The position numbers and the translations under genes are program-made. Below, in pieces: positions 8,236 through 14,657 of a DNA stretch of 25,509 nt (positions are counted from its first letter, which is position 1; every line of letters starts with the position of its first letter). The DNA is taken from positions 1-25,509 of the forward strand of contig JAKIYU010000004.1 in NCBI GenBank assembly GCA_022708385.1, in the 5' to 3' direction. The stretch comes from Bacteroidota bacterium. GTDB lineage: Bacteria; Bacteroidota; Bacteroidia; Bacteroidales; PXBB01. Below the pieces are notes generated by a model, which had not been told where the DNA came from, searched no databases, and was given only the letters and a program-made list of their open reading frames with translations.

Positions 8236-8395
8236 ACTTATTCCTTATTCCTTTATACTTTCAACTTTTACCTTTCTACTATACTACGTAGTTCCCCTTA
8301 TTCCCTATACCTTCCCCTTTTTTCCTTATACCTTTTTCCTATCGTTTCCCTTATTCCCTTTCGCTTCCCCTTTTTTCCTATCTACTTTCTCCTAA
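8236..8395 (+). repeat. Degenerate pyrimidine-rich tandem tract
   Basis: About 160 bases, almost all C and T on the plus strand, made of varied units such as TTCCTTATTCCC and TTCCCCTTTTTTCC. The same units resume at 8092-8110 on the other side of the foldback element, so the element appears inserted in the tract. The tract overlaps the last codons of the radical SAM gene. With 8112-8232 it fills the gap between the two minus-strand genes. Confidence 0.7.
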
Positions 8396-9806
8396 TAAAA
8401 ATAAACGTGATTACTTTCCAGAAGCCCATCCAAAGGTTATAAAGCTGGTATATGCTGGTTGTTTTTCTGAGTAATTTAAACATAACACGCGGACTAAAGT
8501 AGAATTTTTTCCAGAATAACCGGTAATAATATTTAATATCAGCGGGCGATAAATCGTCGAGCCTTACCACGGGGGTACTTCCTGTGTAAAGCTTCCAGTC
8601 TTTGCTAATGAAGCGGTTTTCTTTTTCGGCCCATGCAAAAAAAGGCGTACCCGGTCCGGGCGTGGCAATAAGTACGCTGATAAAATCGGGTTTTAAACGC
8701 ATCATTTCGCGGATACTGTAACGCAAACTCTCATGTGTGTCGCCTTTATTGCCCACCATAAGCGCCAACCGGCAGGTAATGCCTGCGCGCTTTGTTAAAC
8801 GTATCGCCGTTTCAATCTGTGTTGTGGTTATTTCTTTGTTTATCTGTGCCAGCACATCTTTCGAAAAAGATTCTATACCATACATCAATTGATGACAACC
8901 TGCCTGTTTCATTATTGCCAACAGGTCTTCATCCACCGCATTAACCCGGGTATAACTGTGCCAGCTTATATCAAGTTTTTTTTGTATAATGAGGTTGCAA
9001 AAGTCAACCACATTTTGCCGGTTACTTGTAAAGGTGTCGTCCACAAAAACAAAATCCTTCACGCCAAACGTGCGGTTTAGGTATATTATTTCTTCTGACA
9101 TGTGTGCCGCTGACTTTTGGTAATGATGGACTCCCAGCGTTTTGGTGCAAAAAAAACATTGATTGGGGCAGCCCCGCGAAAAAGTAACCATGAATGAAGG
9201 CCACCTTTTAAAGGTGCCTATGGGTGGCCGGTAACGGCGTACGTTAAGCAGGTCGTAAGCTGGCATGGGCAGGCTGTCGATAGCGGTTATTCGTTCACGG
9301 GGAGGCGTTACCTTTATTTGATTGTCGGCCTTGTAGGACAAACCTTTAATTTCATGCCATGCTTTACCTTCAAGCAACTCCTGTAAGGTTATTTCGCCTT
9401 CACCTATAACCGCGACATCAATAGGGGAGAGGGTTAAAACTTCCTGGTACATAAAGCTGGCATGAGGGCCTCCAGCCATTAATACAGCATCCGGAAAAAC
9501 CGCCCTGCTGATGCGCGCCAGCTCGTAACAGTTATAAGCCGTAGGGGTACATATATAAAAACCTATATATAATTGGGTGTCTTTATATTTTTCTTTAAGC
9601 ACTTCCAGTTTTTTTTGGTATTGGCTTGGTGTGGGCGCCTCAAGGGCGGCATCAAATATTGATACATCAAACCCTTTCTGCCGCACCCAGGCAGCCAGCA
9701 TAGCCAAATTCAATGGAGGATCCTGTTCCCGTACCATCATCAGCAGGTTGTCTTTGCCCGGGTTAAAAACGGGCGATACCAACAGGCAATATACTGGTCT
9801 TGTCAT
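8382..9806 (-). CDS. B12-binding domain radical SAM protein
   Basis: 474 residues from the ATG at 9804-9806; an upstream TTG at 9830 would add eight residues and is less likely. The N-terminal Rossmann-like part (to about 170) follows the cobalamin-binding fold of COG1032 proteins (PPLNLAMLAAWVRQKGFDV, MAGGPHASF, VIGEGEITLQELL), although the DxHxxG base-on motif is not evident. The radical SAM core has the cluster motif CPNQCFFC (Cys213, Cys217, Cys220), preceded by TFSRG. Such enzymes use a 4Fe-4S cluster, SAM and often cobalamin for methylations or rearrangements on lipids, antibiotics or other molecules. The substrate cannot be read from sequence. The last codons run into the pyrimidine tract. 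Divergent from 9988. Confidence 0.87.
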   Translation of the reverse strand: MTRPVYCLLVSPVFNPGKDNLLMMVREQDPPLNLAMLAAWVRQKGFDVSIFDAALEAPTPSQYQKKLEVLKEKYKDTQLYIGFYICTPTAYNCYELARISRAVFPDAVLMAGGPHASFMYQEVLTLSPIDVAVIGEGEITLQELLEGKAWHEIKGLSYKADNQIKVTPPRERITAIDSLPMPAYDLLNVRRYRPPIGTFKRWPSFMVTFSRGCPNQCFFCTKTLGVHHYQKSAAHMSEEIIYLNRTFGVKDFVFVDDTFTSNRQNVVDFCNLIIQKKLDISWHSYTRVNAVDEDLLAIMKQAGCHQLMYGIESFSKDVLAQINKEITTTQIETAIRLTKRAGITCRLALMVGNKGDTHESLRYSIREMMRLKPDFISVLIATPGPGTPFFAWAEKENRFISKDWKLYTGSTPVVRLDDLSPADIKYYYRLFWKKFYFSPRVMFKLLRKTTSIYQLYNLWMGFWKVITFIFIRRK

Positions 9807-9932
9807 CGGGTGCGCAAATAATTTTATCAAAATTAATCGTTTTTTATCGATTCAGGATTAGAAAATGCTGAATTCGGGTTTTACCAAAAATTAATCTGGC
9901 TACATAATTATTTACGGTCAAAATATTTTTTA

Positions 9933-9940
9933 TAAATTTG
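9933..9940 (+). promoter_or_regulatory. Possible -7 promoter element for the 9988 gene
   Basis: TAAATTTG fits TAnnTTTG and ends 47 bases before the ATG in an AT-rich divergent region. A -33 TTG is not clear, so confidence is limited. Confidence 0.35.
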
Positions 9941-9987
9941 CTTCGTTATAAATTGAAATTACAATTATTTAATCAAAATTATTAAAA

Positions 9988-10665
9988 ATGAAACTGATTA
10001 TCAGAATGCTGCTTGTTGCTTTTATAGCTGCGCAAATAAACACATCTGCCCAAGCACAAAAATTATTTTCGGGAACTATTGAATACGAAATAACCTATCC
10101 CGATGCCGACCTCGACCCCGCTACGGCTGCCTCGTTGCCCAAAAGCCTTACCATGACCATCAGCGGTAAAAAATCGCGTGTTGACATGACCCAGGGCGTG
10201 ATGAATATTATTAAAATCAATAATGCCGAAACCAACTCTTCAGTGTCGTTGCTCGACATCATGGGACAGAAATATGCCCTTAAAACCAGTAAAGAAGAAC
10301 TTGAAAAAGCCCTTAACGAAATGCCCAAAGCCAAGATAACCGTTACCGAAGAAACCAAGGAAATTGCAGGCTATAAAGCTACCAAAGCTACCATTGTATT
10401 TACCAATGAAGACGGCACTGAAACCACCGAAGAAATTTATTTTTCGCCTGAAATAGGAGGGGAGAATTTTAATTTCGATACCCCGTATAAAGATATTAAG
10501 GGTGGCTTGCTCCAGTACTCGGTCGAAAGCAGTGATATAAAAATGCTTTTTACGGCAAAAGAAATCAAATCGAAAAAAATCAAAGATACCATGTTCATGA
10601 TACCTACCGATTATCAGGAGGTTACTGCTGAAGAGCTGCAAAATATTTTCGGCGGCATGGAATAA
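9988..10665 (+). CDS. Secreted DUF4412/GLPGLI-like protein
   Basis: 225 residues with a clear signal peptide cut near AQA (residue 23), so periplasmic or outer-membrane associated. The mature part begins FSGTIEYEITYPD and contains long alternating beta-like stretches, then TEETKEIAGYKATKATIVF and EEIYFSPEIGG. This pattern resembles Bacteroidota families such as DUF4412 and GLPGLI, whose function is unknown. The next gene is a diverged paralogue sharing the FxGxIxYxIxYP start and the ETKEIAG block. The two are 36 bases apart, same strand, so likely one operon. Family label is moderate; no function is proposed. Confidence 0.8.
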   Translation: MKLIIRMLLVAFIAAQINTSAQAQKLFSGTIEYEITYPDADLDPATAASLPKSLTMTISGKKSRVDMTQGVMNIIKINNAETNSSVSLLDIMGQKYALKTSKEELEKALNEMPKAKITVTEETKEIAGYKATKATIVFTNEDGTETTEEIYFSPEIGGENFNFDTPYKDIKGGLLQYSVESSDIKMLFTAKEIKSKKIKDTMFMIPTDYQEVTAEELQNIFGGME

Positions 10666-10701
10666 AATAACCGCTTTATTTTTTTCTGTCTTGTAAAAAA
10701 A

Positions 10702-11400
10702 ATGAAGCGTAATTTATTTTCTCTTTTTTTTCTTACGGGTATTTTTTTCTTGTGTGCATGTGCGTATTTTCCTAAAAAATTTCAAGGAATTATTACGTAT
10801 GACATTTCTTACCCGGGAACAGATACCGCCTCGAATTTCTTTATCACACTGCCCAAACGCGCCGATTTTATTGCCAATAAAAACTTCCTGCGCATGGATG
10901 TGTACAATCTGGATTATACCATCAGTGTTCTGTTCAACCGCAGAAAGCAACTTATGACCTATTTGTACAAAGGTTTTGGCGATACCTGCTATGCAGTCAG
11001 GCTTTCACAGGCCGATTATCTGAAATTCTACAATATAATACCCGAAATTACAGTGGCAAATACAGGTGAAACAAAAGAAATAGCAGGCGTCGCCACACAA
11101 AAAGCCATTCTTACTTTTTCAGGGAAGGAAAAATCTTTTACCGAAGATATTTTCTTTATCCCCGGATATCATAATAAAGCCATCAATGCCCTGACCATTT
11201 ATGCCGGCATTAACAAGCCCTTGCTTCACTTTCGGAATCACGAAGGTTTTCTTGTTTCTGCCTATACGGCAAAAAAAGTTGAATTAAAAAAAATAGAAGA
11301 CAGTTTTTTCGAAATACCTCACGACTATAAAATAACCACCAAAGAAGAGATTTTTTCCATATTAGAAAAATATTGGCAGGCTAAAGAAAATAATTTTTAA
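10702..11400 (+). CDS. Lipoprotein paralogue of the preceding DUF4412-like protein
   Basis: 232 residues. The signal sequence ends FLCAC, a good lipobox with Cys20, so lipid anchoring is likely, unlike the soluble upstream paralogue. The body aligns with it: FQGIITYDISYPGTD near the start, TGETKEIAGVATQKAILTF in the middle, EDIFFIPGY, and a C-terminal EIPHDYKITTKEEIFSIL matching MIPTDYQEVTAEELQNIF. The pair looks like a tandem duplication in which one copy gained or lost the lipid anchor. Function unknown. Confidence 0.8.
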   Translation: MKRNLFSLFFLTGIFFLCACAYFPKKFQGIITYDISYPGTDTASNFFITLPKRADFIANKNFLRMDVYNLDYTISVLFNRRKQLMTYLYKGFGDTCYAVRLSQADYLKFYNIIPEITVANTGETKEIAGVATQKAILTFSGKEKSFTEDIFFIPGYHNKAINALTIYAGINKPLLHFRNHEGFLVSAYTAKKVELKKIEDSFFEIPHDYKITTKEEIFSILEKYWQAKENNF

Positions 11401-11466
11401 CAACAGTCCGTATCTGACCCCAATTACCATCCAAACTTCAAACTTTTTACACTGGCGAAGTCGAAG

Positions 11467-11527
11467 TGCAAACTCTAAACTCCGAACTTCGAACTTCGAA
11501 CTTCAAACTTCAAACTTCAAACTTCAA
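11467..11527. repeat. Tandem heptamer repeat (TTCRAAC)n
   Basis: About eight head-to-tail heptamers: TTCGAAC and TTCAAAC plus degenerate TCTAAAC and TCCGAAC. Same family as 121-148. TTCGAA units are self-complementary, giving the tract weak hairpin potential. It is followed directly by the decameric repeat. Confidence 0.8.
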
Positions 11528-11528
11528 G

Positions 11529-11565
11529 TATTTTAGGCATTTTAGTGCACTTTAGTTCACTTTTT
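11529..11565 (+). repeat. Decameric repeat cluster upstream of rpsF promoter
   Basis: Units GGCATTTTAG, TGCACTTTAG and TTCACTTTTT lie in tandem with a 10-base period. The -33 TTG of the rpsF promoter begins two bases after the cluster. The same family is at 2092-2133, again upstream of a promoter in the same orientation. Confidence 0.7.
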
Positions 11566-11566
11566 A

Positions 11567-11597
11567 TTGTATATATTATATTTTATTATTACCTTTG
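11567..11597 (+). promoter_or_regulatory. Promoter of the rpsF-rpsR-rplI operon
   Basis: TTG at 11567-11569, a 20-base spacer, then TACCTTTG at 11590-11597: a full match to the Bacteroidota housekeeping promoter. Transcription should start near 11603-11606, giving an AT-rich leader of about 40 bases before rpsF. That is too short for the CCG-type S6:S18 leader motif known in other bacteria, and none is seen. Confidence 0.75.
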
Positions 11598-11643
11598 CAC
11601 CCCATTTATAAAAATCAATTACTAACCAAAAAAAAATTAAAAA

Positions 11644-12003
11644 ATGTCAAACCATTATGAAACCGTTTTCATTATGACTCCCGTTTTGTCTGATGATCAG
11701 ATGAAGGAAACGGTAAAGAAAATCAAAAAACTGCTGAAAGACAAAAAAGCAGAAATTATTTTTGAGGATAACTGGGGACTAAAAAAACTGGCTTATCCCA
11801 TTAAAAAACTGTCAACCGGCTTTTACTATCTTATCGAATTCAAAGCCGAAGGCGATATAGTTGCCGAACTGGAACTGATGTATAAGCGCGAAGAAAGAAT
11901 CTTGCGCTTCTTAACTGTGGCACTCGACAAGCACGCTGTGGCCTATAACGAGAAAAAACGTCAGAAAGCCGCCGAAAGCAAAGCAGTAAAAGAAAATGTT
12001 TAA
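11644..12003 (+). CDS. rpsF: 30S ribosomal protein S6
   Basis: 119 residues, normal for S6 plus a short charged tail. Begins MSNHYETVFIMTPVLSDDQ, has the central NWGLKKLAYPIKKLSTGFYY and ends the fold with EERILRFLTVALDKHA. S6 binds 16S rRNA as a dimer with S18 in the platform of the 30S subunit. It is the first gene of an S6-S18-L9 operon, the usual order (here without ssb), driven by the promoter at 11567-11597. Confidence 0.97.
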   Translation: MSNHYETVFIMTPVLSDDQMKETVKKIKKLLKDKKAEIIFEDNWGLKKLAYPIKKLSTGFYYLIEFKAEGDIVAELELMYKREERILRFLTVALDKHAVAYNEKKRQKAAESKAVKENV

Positions 12004-12022
12004 CCTCAAAAATGAATTAAAA

Positions 12023-12292
12023 ATGGCACAAGACTCATCAGAAATCAGATATTTAACCCCGATAGCGGTTGATATTAAAAAGAAAAAATATTGTCGCTTC
12101 AAAAAAAATAAGATCAAATACATCGATTATAAAGATGCCAATTTTCTTTTGAAATTTGTTAACGAACAAGGTAAAATTCTGCCCCGCAGACTTACCGGTA
12201 CTTCTATCAAGTATCAGCGCAAAGTGGCCCAGGCTATTAAAAGAGCCCGCCATATTGCCCTGCTGCCTTATGTAACAGATTTATTAAAATAA
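12023..12292 (+). CDS. rpsR: 30S ribosomal protein S18
   Basis: 89 residues from ATG at 12023 (MAQDSSEIRYL). An in-frame ATG at 11996 overlaps the end of rpsF and would add nine non-conserved residues. Typical S18 features: KKKKYCRFKKNKIKYIDYKD, then LPRRLTGTSIKYQRKVAQAI and KRARHIALLPYV. The protein pairs with S6 on the 30S platform. It is 19 bases after rpsF and its stop overlaps the ribosome-binding site of rplI. Confidence 0.97.
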   Translation: MAQDSSEIRYLTPIAVDIKKKKYCRFKKNKIKYIDYKDANFLLKFVNEQGKILPRRLTGTSIKYQRKVAQAIKRARHIALLPYVTDLLK

Positions 12293-12298
12293 GGAGGG
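12291..12298 (+). promoter_or_regulatory. Strong Shine-Dalgarno of rplI
   Basis: AAGGAGGG, with AGGAGG complementary to the 16S anti-SD, lies seven bases before the rplI ATG and overlaps the rpsR stop codon. Strong SD sites are uncommon in Bacteroidota and most starts here lack one, which suggests coupled or boosted L9 translation. Confidence 0.7.
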
Positions 12299-12305
12299 AA
12301 GGAAA

Positions 12306-12755
12306 ATGGAAATTATTTTAAAACAGGATATTACCAACCTGGGATATAAAGATGATATCGTCAAGGTTAAAAATGGCTATGCCAATAACTTTTTAATTCC
12401 TAAAGGATTGGCTGTTATGGCCACACCTCAGAATAAAAAAGTTCACGCCGAAAATATGAAACAAAAAGCGGTTAAGCTCGAAAAACAAGCCAAAGAAGCC
12501 GAACAACTGGCTCAGATGCTCGGTAACATTACCGTTAAAGTAGGTGCCAAAGCCGCCACCACAGGTAAAATTTTTGGCTCTGTCAACAACATTCAACTGG
12601 CTGATGCTATTAAGGCCCAGTTTAACTATGATGTGGACAGAAAGAAAATCGTCATTGATTCGGAAAAAATTAAAGAACTTGGCACTTATACCGCCAAAGT
12701 TAATCTCTTTAAAAATATCTCTGCCACTGTCACTTTCGAAGTGGTAGCCGAATAA
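12306..12755 (+). CDS. rplI: 50S ribosomal protein L9
   Basis: 149 residues, the standard length. The N-terminal 23S rRNA-binding domain has MEIILKQDITNLGYKDDIV and the signature GYANNFLIPKGLAVMAT. A long helix (about 45-80, rich in Lys, Glu and Gln) connects to the C-terminal domain with GKIFGSVNNIQLADAI. L9 sits near the L1 stalk. Last gene of the operon; a structured terminator-like element follows. Confidence 0.97.
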   Translation: MEIILKQDITNLGYKDDIVKVKNGYANNFLIPKGLAVMATPQNKKVHAENMKQKAVKLEKQAKEAEQLAQMLGNITVKVGAKAATTGKIFGSVNNIQLADAIKAQFNYDVDRKKIVIDSEKIKELGTYTAKVNLFKNISATVTFEVVAE

Positions 12756-12769
12756 CCAAAAACCAGTTC

Positions 12770-12872
12770 AATTGCCTCAGCAGACACTCCCGACAGGTGT
12801 TGATGGCTGTTCGTAAGGACGCCTGAAAACAAAAGACTAAGGGATTAAGTGTGGTGAGGCAATTTCTTTTTA
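12770..12872 (+). terminator. Structured RNA / terminator-like element after rplI
   Basis: Outer stem AATTGCCTCA (12770-12779) pairs perfectly with TGAGGCAATT (12855-12864). ACACT (12784-12788) pairs with AGTGT (12848-12852), CCC with GGG next to it, and an inner hairpin CAGGTGTT (12794-12801) pairs with GACGCCTG (12818-12825, two G-U). TTTCTTTTT follows. The element is longer and more branched than an ordinary terminator, so a processed small RNA is an alternative. Confidence 0.6.
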
Positions 12873-12895
12873 CCAGATACTAAAAAAATCAACCG

Positions 12896-13666
12896 ATGCC
12901 TTTAAGCACCCAACAGATCAAGTTTATTAAAGCACTGATGCAAAAAAAGCAACGTCAGGAAAATAAATTGTTTGTGGCTGAAGGCCCCAAGGTGGTGGGC
13001 GATTTTATGAGGCAAAGGTTTCCCATTCAAAGCCTCTATGCTACAGCCACATATATTTCTGAAAATGAAAACCTGCTTAAAACCCAAACGTTTCCCGTTA
13101 CCGAAATTTCAGAGAAAGAACTAGACAGAATAAGCACACTAACCACACCAAACAAAGTATTGGCTCTGTGCCACATACCCGAATATGAAATAAATGAGCA
13201 GGAGATACTTAACCGGTGGTCGCTTGCACTCGATGGCATAAACGATCCCGGTAATATGGGCACAATTATTCGTATGGCCCATTGGTTTAATATCAGGTAT
13301 GCTTTCTGTTCTCCCGACTGTGTCGAAGCGTATAACCCCAAAACAGTTCAGGCTGCTATGGGCTCATTGGCTGCTGTGAAGGTTATTTATACACCCATGG
13401 ATGCGCTGTTAAACAGAATGGCCGGAAAAATTCCCATTTTTGGAACTTTTTTAAACGGCCAGAACTGTTATGATGTGGATGCCGGAAAAAACGGCCTGTT
13501 GGTTTTTGGCAGTGAAGCCCATGGAATTTCCCCGAAGGTGGCTTCCTGTATCGACCGGCGCATAAGCATACCGCCGGCAGAAGGGCAAATACCCCCCGAT
13601 TCCCTTAATGCAGCGGTAAGCTGCGGTATTATCCTAGCCGAATGGCACAGAAGGAACCGGCTTTAA
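12896..13666 (+). CDS. TrmH/SpoU-family RNA 2'-O-methyltransferase
   Basis: 256 residues. An N-terminal substrate-binding part (ENKLFVAEGPKVVGDFM) precedes a SPOUT domain with all three motifs: DPGNMGTIIR (motif 1), LLVFGSEAHGIS (motif 2) and ISIPPAEG with SLNAAVSCGIILAEW (motif 3, in the deep trefoil knot that binds SAM). Such enzymes methylate the ribose 2'-OH of rRNA or tRNA; the target is not readable from sequence. The start is the ATG after the terminator-like element. The next gene is 13 bases downstream, suggesting an operon. Confidence 0.93.
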   Translation: MPLSTQQIKFIKALMQKKQRQENKLFVAEGPKVVGDFMRQRFPIQSLYATATYISENENLLKTQTFPVTEISEKELDRISTLTTPNKVLALCHIPEYEINEQEILNRWSLALDGINDPGNMGTIIRMAHWFNIRYAFCSPDCVEAYNPKTVQAAMGSLAAVKVIYTPMDALLNRMAGKIPIFGTFLNGQNCYDVDAGKNGLLVFGSEAHGISPKVASCIDRRISIPPAEGQIPPDSLNAAVSCGIILAEWHRRNRL

Positions 13667-13679
13667 AAGATATATCAAT

Positions 13680-13928
13680 ATGTGGCGATTAATTTTACTT
13701 TCAACAATAATTCTTGGCCTTGCGGTTGCCGCACTGGCCGTTAAAATGTTTTTCGTTAAAGGGGGACAGTTTACAAAAACCTGCGCCAGTATTGACGAAA
13801 AAGGGAAACAAGTGCCTTGTACCTGTAAAAACACACCCGGCGAAAAATGTGTTAATTACGATAAACATCATGGCAGGGATAATGTTCCCGACAGCCCACC
13901 GGAAGCACCGGATGAAATTAATGGCTAA
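13680..13928 (+). CDS. Small Cys-containing membrane protein, Bacteroidota-specific
   Basis: 82 residues. One N-terminal membrane segment (residues 3-25), then GGQFTKTCASIDEKGKQVPC, TC and GEKC, a set of four cysteines that could bind a metal or form disulfides, and a polar Pro/Asp-rich end. I recognise a family of unknown function in Bacteroidota with the pattern GGxFxxTCAS...C.xC...PGExC, often near RNA methyltransferase genes as here. Location is probably inner membrane with the Cys domain outside. Confidence 0.7.
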   Translation: MWRLILLSTIILGLAVAALAVKMFFVKGGQFTKTCASIDEKGKQVPCTCKNTPGEKCVNYDKHHGRDNVPDSPPEAPDEING

Positions 13929-13935
13929 ACAACTG

Positions 13936-14124
13936 TTAATTTATTGACTTTAACTTGATTACCTTTTTTGTAACAACCGCCTGGTCCATCTGTAATTTTA
14001 AAAAATAACCGCCTTTATCCATGTCGGGTAAAAACAGGTTGTCTTTTGATTTTACCGAAGAACGGTATTTTAAATGCCCTGCTATGTCTGAAAGTTCAAC
14101 AATTATGTTATTTTCAGAGGAAAA
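13936..14124 (-). pseudogene. Relic of a T9SS type A sorting domain, in frame with the gene before it
   Basis: Reading on after the HMA-like protein's TAA (14125-14127) in the same frame gives 62 more residues before the next stop. They include ELSDIAGHLKYRSS, LFLPDMDKGGYFLKLQ and a basic end VVTKKVIKLKSIN. This is the second half of a type A sorting domain; the YPNP start is missing. No ATG precedes it. It is either the end of a gene deleted here or a C-terminal part cut off by a new stop codon. Confidence 0.6.
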
Positions 14125-14463
14125 TTACTCTGACTTTGGCATGTCGTGCGAGCAGGCTTTTTTAATTTCGGTGCCCTCTTTGGTGAATTCAGTGGTGTAG
14201 CCAATCTTTTCAATAGCCGCTACAAGTTTTTCTTTGTTTTGTTTGCCGCTTTCGTATGTGATAGTAACAACCTTTGTTTCAAGGTCGGCTATGGCTGAAG
14301 TAACACCGGGTTCTTTAACAAGCTCTTTTTCAAGCAGTGCTTTACCATTGGCACAATGAAAATTTACCTTAATTTTTACTTCTTCACTGTTGTTTGTTTG
14401 GGCATAAATGCCGGTCATTGTGAGTACTAATACTGACAATAAAATAATTCTGATTGATTTCAT
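14125..14463 (-). CDS. Secreted HMA-like protein with altered metal motif
   Basis: 112 residues: signal peptide cut after IYA (residue 21) and one heavy-metal-associated ferredoxin-like domain (about 28-95). HMA domains carry Cu, Hg or similar ions through a CxxC motif. Here the motif is HCANGK: Cys37 is kept but the second position is Gly40, one base (TGT to GGT) from Cys. The rest fits (KEPGVTSAIADLETKVVTITY). A Cys and a His are in the tail (ACSHDMPKSE). A TACTTTTG promoter element is 20 bases upstream. Canonical metal binding is doubtful. Confidence 0.8.
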   Translation of the reverse strand: MKSIRIILLSVLVLTMTGIYAQTNNSEEVKIKVNFHCANGKALLEKELVKEPGVTSAIADLETKVVTITYESGKQNKEKLVAAIEKIGYTTEFTKEGTEIKKACSHDMPKSE

Positions 14464-14483
14464 CTTTTTATAAATATTTTTTA

Positions 14484-14491
14484 CAAAAGTA
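14484..14491 (-). promoter_or_regulatory. -7 promoter element of the HMA-like gene
   Basis: Minus-strand TACTTTTG fits TAnnTTTG, 20 bases before the ATG. No -33 TTG is obvious at the usual spacing. Confidence 0.4.
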
Positions 14492-14567
14492 GCAAATTTT
14501 ATTCATAATAGCCTGGCTTCTGTTGCTAGGATGTAATTATTAAAGTGATATATCCTTTTATTATCCG

Positions 14568-14575
14568 TATCTTTG
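14568..14575 (+). promoter_or_regulatory. -7 promoter element of the helicase gene
   Basis: TATCTTTG fits TAnnTTTG. It leaves a leader of roughly 75 bases before the ATG at 14658. No clear -33 element. The promoter seems kept although the gene body has lost its first domain. Confidence 0.45.
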
Positions 14576-14657
14576 CAAAAAAAAATTCACTCACGGACAC
14601 TTATCCCCCTGCAACAGAACGGTTTTGGTTCACGAAAAACATCCCCTTTTTTAAAAC

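Noticed and set aside
11467..11565. CRISPR-like array
   Set aside because: Units of 7 and 10 bases with no spacers and no cas genes nearby; simple tandem repeats.
11603..11643. Possible S6:S18-binding leader before rpsF
   Set aside because: The leader is only about 40 AT-rich bases and lacks the CCG-bulge stem.
12791..12815. Resemblance to the 16S rRNA segment around GACAGGTGnTGCATGGCTGT
   Set aside because: Only about 20 bases match with gaps, and nothing around it resembles rRNA; taken as coincidence within a hairpin.
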